DNA of 64,000 nt from Salvelinus alpinus (Eukaryota; Chordata; Actinopteri; Salmoniformes; Salmonidae): assembly GCF_045679555.1 (NCBI RefSeq), contig NC_092122.1, positions 14,685,506 to 14,749,505 of the forward strand, read 5' to 3'. A model generated the notes under the pieces. It was not told the DNA's origin. It did no database searches and saw only the letters and a program-made list of their open reading frames with translations. Positions within the stretch are counted from its first letter, which is position 1; each line of letters begins with the position of its first letter. Position numbers and translations under genes: made by a program. Positions 1 to 10,550 of this stretch are shown one piece after another.

Positions 1-527
1 TTGTGTACTATAGTTTGTACAGATGAACGTGGTACCTTCAGGTGTTTGGAAATTGCTCCCAAGGATGAACCAGACTTGTAGAGATCTACAATTTTTTTCC
101 TGAGGTCTTGGCTGATTTCTTTTGATTTTCCCATGACGTCAAGCAAAGAGGCACTAATTTTGAAGGTAGACCTTGAAATACATCCACAGGTACACCTCCA
201 ATTGACTCAAATGATGTCAATTAGCCTATCAGATGCTTCTAAAGCCATTACATAATTTTCTGGAATTTTCCAAGCTGTTTAAAGGCACAGTCAACTTAGT
301 GTATGTAGACTTCTGACCCACTGGAATTGTGATACAGTGAATCAAAAGTGAAATAATCTGTCTGTATACAATTGTTGGAAAAATTACTTGTGTCATGCAC
401 AAAGTAGATGTCCTAACCGGCTTGCCAAAACTATATTTCTTGTTTGTTAACAAGAAATTTGTGGAGTGGTTGAAAAACAAGTTTTAATGACTCTACCTAA
501 GTGTATGTAAACTTCCGACTTCAACTG
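1..527 (-). mobile_element. Sleeping Beauty-type Tc1/mariner element, partial (cut by window edge)
   Basis: Read on the minus strand, the element starts next to a TA at 528-529 with CAGTTGAAGTCGGAAG and runs off the left edge of the window. It shows the IR/DR design of salmonid Sleeping Beauty-like elements: an outer direct repeat near 495-527 and an inner copy near 295-325 sharing the core GTGTATGTA. A transposase reading frame opens at 134 and stays open for 44 codons to the edge. It begins [15 protein letters not shown], which is the start of the paired-like DNA-binding domain. The rest of the transposase and the other repeat lie outside the window, so completeness cannot be judged. Confidence 0.9.
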
Positions 528-1369
528 TACATTCACAAGTTCAACTGCAAACTTGTCACTTAGCGCCCTCTAGTGATCGTCCAGGCTACTGTCTCCAGTA
601 AGTACAAAACAGCCACCGTATGACACAACTCCAGCCAAATAACATCTCAGTAGTACAAGTTCATCTGATAATATGTTTGTTAATACTGTTTAGCACTAAA
701 ATTGGTTGAGTAAATTATACCGCCTCATATAATAGATTGGTATGTATTATCTACAGTACATCAATGGCATTGAGTACCATAGATACATCCATTATGTCTC
801 CTGTTGATTGAATGGGGATGGCCCTTGAGATTCCTGACTATAAACACCCATCAATGGAATGACAGGGGCAGTTAAGATGGTGGGCTCCATAGAAATAGAA
901 TTATGGATTATGGGTACACCCAATATGGCCGCCAGTCCACCCAACAGCCACCCATTGACGTGAATGGTGATACCGCTTATAGGAATTTGAATTATATTTC
1001 TATGATGGGCTCGTTTAACCCATAGTTAACTCCTTCTGGCCAAGACTCTGCAGGTCAATACAAATACATTCCCCACCCTGAGCATGGCAGAGACTAAATT
1101 AGCTCTTTACAGTTCCATGTGTGCCACACCTGTCAGGGACGAGCCACGTTTCAAACCTCAGAATTGGACCAAGACAAACAAATAAACATTCATGAGGTGT
1201 ATGTATGTTAATGTATAAAAAAAACATTTTGCAATGTAGTACATTATCCTTTGGCTTGCATATGACTGTTTCAGTAACCCTCACAGTAGAAAGAGAGGAA
1301 TTTAACTAACCAGCTACAAAGACTGCTTAGGTAGAATAACGACCAGAACTGCATCAAACATTTACACAT
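528..1369. other. Gene-free stretch with a possible small MITE
   Basis: No coding region is supported here. A short inverted pair, CATAGAAATAGAATTA near 889-904 and AATTATATTTCTATG near 988-1002, flanks about 80 bases and resembles a small MITE or foldback repeat. The rest is ordinary AT-rich sequence leading to the 3' end of the troponin T gene. Confidence 0.4.
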
Positions 1370-1375
1370 TTTATT
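1370..1375 (-). terminator. Poly(A) signal of the troponin T gene
   Basis: AATAAA on the minus strand lies about 290 bases beyond the troponin T stop codon. It is the nearest canonical signal and would give a normal-length 3' UTR. Confidence 0.6.
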
Positions 1376-1663
1376 AGAATGATCAATCAAAACTGTATTA
1401 ACAATATTCAAACATTTAGCTTTATCTGGGAATACGATATCAGTAATCATATTCCTCGTGAACCATATTAAATGTTTACATCAGACAACTATAGTCAACA
1501 AAGAAAGTTACAGCCTGTGCAAAACCTAGCTAACGTTATACTGTAGAAACCCCCCAAACAAACAAACTCAGGCAATATGATAAAGCAGAAGCAGGTGGTT
1601 GTACCTAAAACGGTCCAAAGACAGCGAGACTAATCTGATAATGTTGGGGTCGTTGCTGTGTGA

Positions 1664-2503
1664 CTAACGTAACTTCTTCGCCCCGCGGGTCGCCTTGGCC
1701 ACCTTGGAGCCCCTCTGGTGGTCGCTGACGCGGTTCCGCAGCACGTTCACGTCGTACTTCTGCCTCTTCAGCTTCTCGGCCAGGTCAAACTTCTCAGCGT
1801 GCAGCTGGCGCAGCCACTGCCAGAGCTCGCGGGACTTCTCTGCCAACCTCTCTTGGTTGAGGTGGTCGATGTTGAGGGGCTTGCGGCGTTCCAACAGAGC
1901 CTTGGTCTTCTTCTCGCGCCCCGTCAGCTTCTTGCCCTTCTTCACGTCCCCCTTCTGTATGTAGCCGCCGAACGCCTTGTTGGAGAAGACGTTCTTCTTC
2001 CTGGCATCCTCCTCGGCGCGGAGCTTGGCCTCCTCTTCCCGGCGGGTCCGCTCCTCAGCAAGACGGGCCTGGCGCTCAATGTTCTGCTCGGCGCGCACAC
2101 GCTGCTGCTCAGCACGGTCGGCACGGCGGCGCTCGATGCGGCTGCGGAGGGCCACTAACTCCTCCTCCTCTTTCTGGCGGCTGGAGAAGTGCATCTCGAT
2201 CAGGCTCTGCAGGTCATTGAAGTCCTTCTCCAGCCTCTTGCGGTGGAGGTCATCAAAGTCTAACTTCTCGCCGTCTGGCAGCTTGGGAGGAGCGATGTTG
2301 GTAATGTACTTTGTCCGTGGCTTGGTCTCCCCCTCGCTCCCCTCAACGTGTTCCCTCTCCTCCTCATCTACCTCATCCTCCGTATCTGCCTCATCCTCCT
2401 CCTGCTCTTCTTCAGCCTCCTCTTCCACCTCAGGTGCCTCCTCTACTTCTTCCTCCTCTTCCTCCTCCTCGTATTCCTCCACAATATCCACTGTGTCAGA
2501 CAT
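1664..2503 (-). CDS. tnnt2-like: Troponin T, single-exon (cardiac-like) paralogue
   Basis: Troponin T anchors the troponin complex to tropomyosin on the thin filament of striated muscle. The 279-residue frame starts at 2503 with [10 protein letters not shown], the family's usual MSD start; an upstream in-frame ATG at 2572 would add 23 unrelated residues. Residues 1-62 are the hypervariable acidic tail. The conserved body follows: FDDLHRKR (83-90), [17 protein letters not shown] (111-127), AEQQRVRAE (131-139), [20 protein letters not shown] (195-214) and the coiled-coil arm that pairs with troponin I (about 220-260). The NIDHLN and NVLRNRV segments look most like cardiac TnT. The C-terminus ends ATRGAKKLR and lacks the usual GRWK. 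Vertebrate TnT genes normally have many exons; here the whole protein is one exon, so it arose by retroposition, perhaps long ago, since intact intronless TnT genes have been reported in teleosts. The open frame, TATA-like box and poly(A) signal favour a working gene. Confidence 0.93.
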   Translation of the reverse strand: MSDTVDIVEEYEEEEEEEEVEEAPEVEEEAEEEQEEDEADTEDEVDEEEREHVEGSEGETKPRTKYITNIAPPKLPDGEKLDFDDLHRKRLEKDFNDLQSLIEMHFSSRQKEEEELVALRSRIERRRADRAEQQRVRAEQNIERQARLAEERTRREEEAKLRAEEDARKKNVFSNKAFGGYIQKGDVKKGKKLTGREKKTKALLERRKPLNIDHLNQERLAEKSRELWQWLRQLHAEKFDLAEKLKRQKYDVNVLRNRVSDHQRGSKVAKATRGAKKLR

Positions 2504-2646
2504 GATGTTAAAGCCTGCCTCTGAGACAGTCAAGAAGTCAAGGAAGAAAGACCAGCGGAGACACACACACAATACTCAGAGACCAACTTGTGTCAAACAA
2601 TCAAAAGGGGAAGTGAAATGAACTTTCGGGCGCGGTTGCTTGGGCT

Positions 2647-2655
2647 CTTTTAAAG
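2647..2655 (-). promoter_or_regulatory. TATA-like box of the troponin T gene
   Basis: CTTTAAAAG on the minus strand lies about 145 bases upstream of the chosen ATG. The spacing suits a short 5' UTR without an intron. Placement is by motif and distance only. Confidence 0.45.
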
Positions 2656-3102
2656 CTTTACCCTGATCATGTGTCCAAACCCCACTGTCTAGCAGAAATG
2701 TTCAGACAGATGGAATGGAGTCTATTTTCTCCTTCAACAAGTCTGCCCCCTCCCCTGAACCCTGACCCCAGACTCTGCCCATCATTCCTTTCTAAGGACA
2801 ATCGGGGTGCCCTATTTCAGACGCACAACAGATGCACTCAGGTGCCACTCAAACCTGTGCTCTCCTTCAAGCCCACAATCGAATGCATGCATCACGGTCA
2901 CAGCATGTTTGCTGTAAGTATCAAGTCAAGTTCTTACTCATATACTATGGGGTTATTTATACACTTGGTCATCAAGAAGGAGAAAAAGAGAGACACAGTA
3001 TATAGTAAGTACACCCATAAAATTAGTCATAGTGATCAAATAATCAAAGGGATGAAGTTTCCTAATTTCAGCTTAGAGTGAAGCGTAAATAGTTTAATAG
3101 TG
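2656..3102. other. Upstream flank of troponin T, no other gene seen
   Basis: Unique-looking sequence between the troponin T promoter and the start of the 30-bp minisatellite. No motif or exon could be supported. Confidence 0.4.
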
Positions 3103-4756
3103 GAATGGTCACTATATCCGTAAATACATAATGAATGGCCACTATATCAATAAATATATAATGAATGGTCACTATGTCAATAAATATATAATGAATGGCC
3201 ACTATATCAATAAATATATAATGAATGGTCACTATATCTATAAATATATAATGAATGGTCACTATATCAATAAATATATAATGAATGGTCACTATATCAA
3301 TAAATATATAATAAATGTCACTATATCAATAAATACATAACAAATGGTCACTATATCCGTAAATACATAATGAATGGCCACTATATCAATAAATATATAA
3401 TGGTCACCATATCTATCAATACATAATGAATGGTCACTATATCAATAAATATATAATGAATGGTCACTATATCAATAAATATATAATGGTCACTATATCA
3501 ATAAATATATAATAGTCACTATATCAATAAATATATAATGGTCACTATATCTATATATACATAATGAATGGTCACTATATCTATAAATATATAATGGTCA
3601 CTATATCTATATATACATAATGAATGGTCACTATATCAATAAATATATAATGGTCACTATATCAATAAATATATAATAGTCACTATATCAATAAATATAT
3701 AATGGTCACTATATCTATAAATACATAATGAATGGCCACTATATCAATAAATATATAATGGTCACCATATCTATCAATACATAATGAATGGTCACTATAT
3801 CAATAAATATATAATGAATGGTCACTATATCAATAAATATATAATGGTCACTATATCAATAAATATATAATAGTCACTATATCAATAAATATATAATGGT
3901 CACTATATCAATAAATATATAATGGTCACTATATCAATAAATATATAATAGTCACTATATCAATAAATATATAATGGTCACTATATCTATATATACATAA
4001 TGAATGGTCACTATATCTATAAATATATAATGAATGTCACTATATCAATAAATATATAATGAATGGTCACTATATCAATAACTATATAATGGTCACTATA
4101 TCTATAAAAATACATAATGAATGGTCACTGTATGAATAATTATATAATGAATGGTCACTATATCAATAACTACATAATGAATGGCCACTATATCAATAAA
4201 TATATATTGAATGGTCACTATATCAATAAATATATAATGAATGGTCACTATATCAATAACTACATAATGAATGTCACTATATCAATAACTATATAATGAA
4301 TGTCACTATATCAATAAATACATAATGAATGTCACTATATCAATAAATATATATTGAATGGTCACTATATCAATAAATATATAATGGTCACTATATCTAT
4401 AAAAATATATAATGAATGGTCACTGTATCTATAAATATATAATGAATGATCACTATATCAATAAATACATAATGAATGGTCACTATATCAATAAATATAT
4501 ATTGAATGGTCACTATATCAATAAATATATAATGAATGGTCACTATATCAATAACTACATAATGAATGTCACTATATCAATAACTATATAATGAATGTCA
4601 CTATATCAATAAATACATAATGAATGTCACTATATCAATAAATATATAATGAATGTCACCATATCAATAAATATATAACGAATGTCACCATATCAATAAA
4701 TATATAATGGTCACTATATCAATAAATATATAATGAATGGTCACTATATCAATAAA
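3103..4756. repeat. 30-bp minisatellite, block 1
   Basis: Tandem units of the type AATGGTCACTATATCAATAA plus AATATATAATG, 30 bases in the commonest form. Shorter variants lack GAAT (26 bases) or one G (29 bases). Common alternatives are CTATAAATA for CAATAAATA and ACATAATG for ATATAATG. A larger repeat is visible: the rare string GGTCACCATATCTATCAAT occurs near 3402 and again near 3760. Where units are exactly 30 bases long, both strands stay open because the unit is a multiple of three; these frames are not genes. The block ends at the LTR-element insertion. Confidence 0.97.
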
Positions 4757-5246
4757 TGTCACGTTCCTGACCTGTTTTCTGTTTAGTTTTGTGTGTTAGT
4801 TGGTCAGGACGTGAGTTTGGGTGGGCATTCTATGTTGTCTGTTTCTATGTTGGTTTAGGGTTGCCTGGTATGGCTCTCAATTGGAGGCAGGTGTTTGGCG
4901 TTCCTCTAATTGAGAGTCATATTTAGGTAGGCTGTTCACAGTGTTTGTTGGTGGGTGGTTGTCTCCTGTGTCTGTGTCGATGTTTGCACCATACGGGACT
5001 GTTTACGGTTTGTTCATTTCATGTAGTCTGTTCCTGTTCATTTCGTTCTTCACGTTGTATGTAAGTTCGTTGTTCAGGTCTGTCTACTTTCGTTTTGTTA
5101 TTTTGTATCATTTTCAAGTATAGTTCGTTTTCGTGTTTGTTCGTTTTGTTTATTTAATAAATCATTCATGTCATTTCAACGCGCTGCACCTTGGTTCAAT
5201 CCCTGCTCCTCCTCTTCAGATGAAGAGGAGGAGGACTGCCGTTACA
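4757..5246 (+). repeat. 5' LTR
   Basis: 490 bases, TG...CA ended. It contains AATAAA at 5156-5161 and, near its 3' end, a 12-base inverted repeat (5206-5217 with 5222-5233) around a four-base loop. Confidence 0.92.
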
Positions 5247-7526
5247 GAACCACCCAACCAATCCAGAGCCAAGCAGCGGTGTAAACGGAGTAAGGGACAG
5301 CGAAAGAAGGAGGAATGGACTTGGGACGATGTATTGGACGGTAAAGGTTGCTACACATGGGAGGAGATCCTGGCTGGAAGGGATCGCCTCCCATGGGAAC
5401 AGGTGGAGGCACTGAGGAGAACAGAGGCAACCGGAGAAGGGAACCGGCGTTATGAGGGGACGCGTCTTGCACGGAAGCCCGAAAAGCCCGTGAGTAACTC
5501 CCAAAAATTTCTTGGGGGGGGGCTAAGGGGTTGTGGGCCAAGGGCAGGTAGGAGACCTGCGCCCACTTCCCAGGCTAACCGTGGAGAGCGGGAGTACGGG
5601 CAGACACCGTGTTACGCAGTAGAGCGCACGGTGTCTCCTGTACGTGTGCATAGCCCGGTGCGGGTTATTCCACCTCCCCGCACTGGTAGGGCTAGATTGG
5701 GCATTGAGCCAGGTGTCATGAGGCCGGCTCAACGCGTCTGGTCTCCAGTGCGTCTCCTCGGGCCGGCATACATGGCACCTGCCTTACGCATGGTTTCCCC
5801 GGTTCGCCTACACAGCCCGGTGCGGGTTATTCCACCTCCCCGCACTGGTCGGGCGACCGGGAGCATTCAACCAGGTAAGGTTGGGCAGGCTCAATGCTCA
5901 AGAGAGCCAGTACGCCTGCACGGTCCGGTATTTCCGGCGCCACCTCCCCGCCCCAGCCTAGTACCTACAGTGCCTACACTACGCACTAGGCTACCAGTGC
6001 GTCTCCTGAGCCCTGTTCCTCCTCTACGCACTCTCCCTGTAGTGCGTGTATCCAGTTCGGTGCCTCCAGTTCCGGCACCACGCACTAAGCCTCCTGTGCG
6101 TCTCCAGAGCCCTGTACACACTGTTTCTTCTCCCCCTACTAATCCTGATGTGCTTGCCCTCAGCCCGGTGTCACCAGTGCCGGTACCACGCACCAGGTAT
6201 AGAGTGGGCTTTGAGAGTCCAGTGTGCCCTGTCCCTGCTCCCCGCACTAGTAGGAAGGTGCTTATCCTTAGCCCGGTGCCTCCAGTTCCGGCACCACGCA
6301 CCAGGTCTACAGTGCGCCGTATCCGGCCAGAGCCATCCGTCTCCCCAGCGCCATCTGAGCCATCCGTCTCCCCAGCGCCATCTGAGCCATCCGTCTCCCC
6401 AGCGCCGTCTGAGCCATCCGTCTGCAATGAGCCTGCAAAGCCGCCCGTCTGCCATGAGCCTGCAAAGCCGCCCGTCTGCCATGAGCCTACAGAGCCGTCC
6501 GCCAGACAGGAGCCGCTAGAGCCGTCCGCCAGACAGGAGCCGCTAGAGCCGCCCGTCAGACAGGATCTGCCAGAGCCGCCAACCAGACAGGATCTGCCAG
6601 AGCCGCCAATCAGACAGGATCTGCCAGAGCCGCCAACCAGACAGGATCTGCCAGAGCCGCCAACCAGACAGGATCTGCCAGAGCCGCCAACCAGACAGGA
6701 TCTGCCAGAGCCGCCAGCCAGACAGGATCTGCCAGAGCCGTCAGCGAGCCATGAGCAGCCAGAGCCGTCAGCGAGCCATGAGCAGCCAGAGCCGTCAGAG
6801 AGCCATGAGCAGCCAGAGCCGTCAGAGAGCCATGAGCAGCCAGAGCCGTCAGAGAGCCATGAGCAGCCAGAGCCGTTAGAGAGCCATGAGCAGCCAGAGC
6901 CGTCAGCCTGCCATGAGCGTCCAGAGCCGTCAGCCTGCCATGAGCGTCCAGAGCCGTCAGCCTGCCATGAGCGTCCAGAGCCGTCAGCCTGCCATGAGCG
7001 TCCAGAGCCGTCAGCATGCCATGAGCGTCCAGAGCCGTCAGCCTGCCATGAGCGTCCAGAGCCGTCAGCCTGCCATGAGCGTCCAGAGCCGTCAGCCTGC
7101 CATGAGCGTCCAGAGCCGTCAGTCAGCCATGAGCTGTCCCTCAGCCAGAAGCGGCTAGTAATCCTGAACTGCCCCTCAGTCCAGAGCTGTCTCTCTGTCC
7201 GGAGCTGCCCTTCAGTCCGGAGTTGCCCCTCTATCCTGAGCTACCTCTCTCTCCTGAGCTACCTCTCTCTCCTAAGCTCTCCCTCTGTCCTGAGCTATCC
7301 CTATGTCCTGAGCTACCTTGTCCCAGAGCTGTCCTTGATTCTGGTGTTGCCCCTAAATTTAGGTGGGGTTATTTGGAGGGTGGTCATTGTGGGGAGGCTA
7401 AGGAAGCGGGGATTGATTATGGTGGGGTGGGAACCACGCCCGGAGCCTAAGCCACCACCGTGGTCAGATGCCCACCCAGACCCTCCCCTGGACTTTTTGG
7501 TGATGCGTTCGGAGTACGCATCTTGA
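5220..7526 (+). CDS. Proline-rich repeat protein of the LTR element
   Basis: One frame of about 768 codons fills the interior. It opens MKRRRTAVTEPPNQ in the end of the 5' LTR and stops just before the polypurine tract; an in-frame ATG at 5133 lies further inside the LTR. The N-terminal part is basic, with paired motifs WTWDDVLDG and YTWEEILAG. The middle has recurring SPVPPVPAPRT-like units. The C-terminal half is tandem PEP repeats, including a 9-residue ACHERPEPS unit encoded by 27-base repeats. The position suggests a Gag-like or accessory role, but no known domain was recognised, so the function is unassigned. Confidence 0.6.
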   Translation: MKRRRTAVTEPPNQSRAKQRCKRSKGQRKKEEWTWDDVLDGKGCYTWEEILAGRDRLPWEQVEALRRTEATGEGNRRYEGTRLARKPEKPVSNSQKFLGGGLRGCGPRAGRRPAPTSQANRGEREYGQTPCYAVERTVSPVRVHSPVRVIPPPRTGRARLGIEPGVMRPAQRVWSPVRLLGPAYMAPALRMVSPVRLHSPVRVIPPPRTGRATGSIQPGKVGQAQCSREPVRLHGPVFPAPPPRPSLVPTVPTLRTRLPVRLLSPVPPLRTLPVVRVSSSVPPVPAPRTKPPVRLQSPVHTVSSPPTNPDVLALSPVSPVPVPRTRYRVGFESPVCPVPAPRTSRKVLILSPVPPVPAPRTRSTVRRIRPEPSVSPAPSEPSVSPAPSEPSVSPAPSEPSVCNEPAKPPVCHEPAKPPVCHEPTEPSARQEPLEPSARQEPLEPPVRQDLPEPPTRQDLPEPPIRQDLPEPPTRQDLPEPPTRQDLPEPPTRQDLPEPPARQDLPEPSASHEQPEPSASHEQPEPSESHEQPEPSESHEQPEPSESHEQPEPLESHEQPEPSACHERPEPSACHERPEPSACHERPEPSACHERPEPSACHERPEPSACHERPEPSACHERPEPSACHERPEPSVSHELSLSQKRLVILNCPSVQSCLSVRSCPSVRSCPSILSYLSLLSYLSLLSSPSVLSYPYVLSYLVPELSLILVLPLNLGGVIWRVVIVGRLRKRGLIMVGWEPRPEPKPPPWSDAHPDPPLDFLVMRSEYAS

Positions 7527-7537
7527 GGGGGGGGTTA

Positions 7538-8027
7538 TGTCACGTTCCTGACCTGTTTTCTGTTTAGTTTTGTGTGTTAGTTGGTCAGGACGTGAGTTTG
7601 GGTGGGCATTCTATGTTGTCTGTTTCTATGTTGGTTTAGGGTTGCCTGGTATGGCTCTCAATTGGAGGCAGGTGTTTGGCGTTCCTCTAATTGAGAGTCA
7701 TATTTAGGTAGGCTGTTCACAGTGTTTGTTGGTGGGTGGTTGTCTCCTGTGTCTGTGTCGATGTTTGCACCATACGGGACTGTTTACGGTTTGTTCATTT
7801 CATGTAGTCTGTTCCTGTTCATTTCGTTCTTCACGTTGTATGTAAGTTCGTTGTTCAGGTCTGTCTACTTTCGTTTTGTTATTTTGTATCATTTTCAAGT
7901 ATAGTTCGTTTTCGTGTTTGTTCGTTTTGTTTATTTAATAAATCATTCATGTCATTTCAACGCGCTGCACCTTGGTTCAATCCCTGCTCCTCCTCTTCAG
8001 ATGAAGAGGAGGAGGACTGCCGTTACA
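7538..8027 (+). repeat. 3' LTR
   Basis: 490 bases, by eye identical to the 5' LTR and offset from it by 2,781 bases. It follows the polypurine tract and is followed directly by the ATAAA target duplication. Confidence 0.92.
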
Positions 8028-9668
8028 ATAAATACATAATGAATGGTCACTATATCAATAAATACATAATGAATGGTCACTATATCTATAAATATATAAT
8101 GAATGATCACTATATCAATAAATACATAATGAATGGTCACTGTATCAATAAATATATAATGAATGGTCACTATATCAATAAATACATAATGAATGGTCAC
8201 TATATCAATAAATACATAATGAATGGTCACTATATCTATAAATATATAATGAATGGTCACTATATCAATAATTATATAATGAATGGTCGCTATATCAATA
8301 AATATATAATGGTCACTATATCTATAAATATATAATGAATGATCACTATATCAATAAATACATAATGAATGTCACTATATCAATAACTATATAATGAATG
8401 GTCACTATATCAATAAATATATAATGAATGTCACTATATCAATAACTACATAATGGTCAATATATATATAAATATATAATGAATGGTCACTATATCAATA
8501 ACTATATAATGAATGGTCACTATATAATGAATGGTCACTATATCTATAAATATATAATGAATGCTCACGATATCAATAAATACCCAATGAATGGTCACTA
8601 TATCAATAACTATATAATGAATGGTCACTATATCTATAAATATATAATGAATGGTCACGATATCAATAAATACCCATTGAATGGTCACTATATCAATAAA
8701 TACATAATGAATGGTCACTATATCAATAAATATATAATGAATGTTCACTGTATCTATAAATATATAATGAATGATCACTATATCAATAAATACATAATGA
8801 ATGGTCACTATATCAATAAATATATATTGAATGGTCACTATATCAATAACTACATAATGAATGTCACTATATCAATAACTATATAATGAATGTCACTATA
8901 TCAATAAATACATAATGAATGTCACTATATCAATAACTATATAATGATTGTCACTATATCAATAAATACATAATGAATGGTCACTATATCTATAAATATA
9001 TAATGAATGATCACTATATCAATAAATACATAATGAATGGTCAATGTATCAATAAATATATAATGAATGGTCACTATATCAATAAATACATAATGAATGG
9101 TCACTATATCAATAAATACATAATGAATGGTCACTATATCTATAAATATATAATGAATGGTCACTATATCAATAATTATATAATGAATGGTCGCTATATC
9201 AATAAATATATAATGGTCACTATATCTATAAATATATAATGAATGATCACTATATCAATAAATACATAATGAATGTCACAATATCAATAACTATATAATG
9301 AATGGTCACTATATCAATAAATATATAATGAATGTCACTATATCAATAACTACATAATGGTCAATATATATATAAATATATAATGAATGGTCACTATATC
9401 AATAAATATATAATGAATGGTCACTATATAATGAATGGTCACTATATCTATAAATATATAATGAATGCTCACGATATCAATAAATACCCAATGAATGGTC
9501 ACTATATCAATAACTATATAATGAATGGTCACTATATCTATAAATATATAATGAATGGTCACGATATCAATAAATACCCATTGAATGGTCACTATATCAA
9601 TAAATACATAATGAATGGTCACTATATCAATAAATATATAATGAATGTCACTATATCAATAAAAATAT
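8028..9668. repeat. 30-bp minisatellite, block 2, with a 904-base higher-order repeat
   Basis: Continuation of the 30-base array after the LTR element. Rare variants recur at a fixed offset: GGTCGCTATATC at about 8286 and 9190, and ATGCTCACGATATC at 8561 and 9465, both 904 bases apart. A stretch from about 8040 to 8700 therefore reappears at about 8944 to 9610, with few differences. This is a segmental duplication inside the array. Confidence 0.95.
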
Positions 9669-10191
9669 AATCAAATCAAATTGTATTTGTCACATACACA
9701 TGGTTAGCAGATGTTAATGTGAGTGTAGCGAAATGCTTGTGCTTCTAGTTCCGACAATGCAGTAATAACCAACGAGTAATCTAACCTAACAATTTCACAA
9801 CAGCTACGTTATACACACAAGTGTAAAGGGATGAAGAATATGTACATAAAGATATATGAATGAGTGATGGTACAGAACGGCATAGGCAAGATGCAGTAGA
9901 TGGTATCGAGTACAGTATATACATATGAGATGCGTAATGTAGGGTATGTAAACATTACATTAAGTGGCATTGTTTAAAGTGGCTAGTGATACATGTATTA
10001 CATAAAGATGGCAAGATGCAGTAGGTGGTATAGAGTACAGTATATACATATGAGATGCGTAATGTAGGGTATGTAAACATTACATTAAGTGGCATTGTTT
10101 AAAGTGGCTAGTGATACATGTTTTACATGTATGGCAGCAGCCACTCAATGTTAGTGGTGGCTGTTTAACAGTCTGATGGCCTTGAGATAGA
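9669..10191 (-). mobile_element. LINE-like 3' fragment with ATTTGATTTG tail
   Basis: On the minus strand this ends in GCACAAGCATTTCGCTACAC and a tail of ATTTG repeats, the same family as the plus-strand copy at 54605-54896. An internal segment of about 105 bases is present twice, 125 bases apart (agggtatgtaaacattac at 9941 and 10066). There is no reverse transcriptase frame, so it is a 5'-truncated copy. It sits within the minisatellite. The exact LINE family is not certain. Confidence 0.7.
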
Positions 10192-10550
10192 ATAAATATA
10201 ATGAGATATAATAATACATAATGAATGGTCACTATATCTATAAATATATAATGAATGGTCACTATATCAATAAATACATAATGAATGTCACTATATCAAT
10301 AACTATATAATGGTCAATATATCTATAAATATATAATGAATGGTCACTATATCTATAAATATATAACGAATGGTCACTAGATCTATAAATATATAATTAA
10401 TGGTCACTATATCAATAACTATATAATGGTCAATATATCTGTAAATATATAATGAATGGTCACTATATCAATAACTATATAATGAATGGTCACTATATCA
10501 ATAACTATATAATGAATGGTCACTATATCAATAAATATATAATGAATGGT
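10192..10550. repeat. 30-bp minisatellite, block 3
   Basis: Last part of the 30-base array, beyond the LINE fragment. It ends where GAATGGTC runs into non-repeat sequence. Units are more mixed here, with CAATAACTATATAATG common. Confidence 0.93.

Larger units (their letters stand above)
4757..8027 (+). mobile_element. Non-autonomous LTR retrotransposon, young, inserted in the minisatellite
   Basis: Two direct 490-base LTRs (4757-5246 and 7538-8027) begin TGTCACG, end CGTTACA and look identical by eye. The 5-base target duplication ATAAA lies at 4752-4756 and 8028-8032, and the joined flanks restore a normal minisatellite unit. A polypurine tract (about 7525-7534) precedes the 3' LTR. The interior holds one long frame and no recognisable protease, reverse transcriptase, RNase H or integrase, so mobility would depend on enzymes of a relative. 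No clear tRNA primer-binding site follows the 5' LTR. The superfamily is undetermined; the 5-base duplication fits Gypsy-like and several other groups. For its short type it looks whole. Identical LTRs imply a very recent insertion. Confidence 0.9.

Noticed and set aside
1695-2621. Plus-strand open frames opposite troponin T, including a serine-rich one
   Set aside because: They are shadows of the acidic, glutamate-rich minus-strand coding sequence.
3103-4756. CRISPR-like array
   Set aside because: There are no unique spacers; whole units repeat head to tail, and the DNA is a vertebrate nuclear sequence.
5891-7017. Minus-strand frames in the LTR element interior
   Set aside because: They mirror the GC-rich tandem repeats of the plus-strand frame and have no recognisable domains.
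3068-9670. Many open frames of MNGHYINKYI and IHYVFIDIVT repeats on both strands
   Set aside because: They follow from a stop-free 30-base minisatellite unit. No start context, splice sites or known domain supports a gene.
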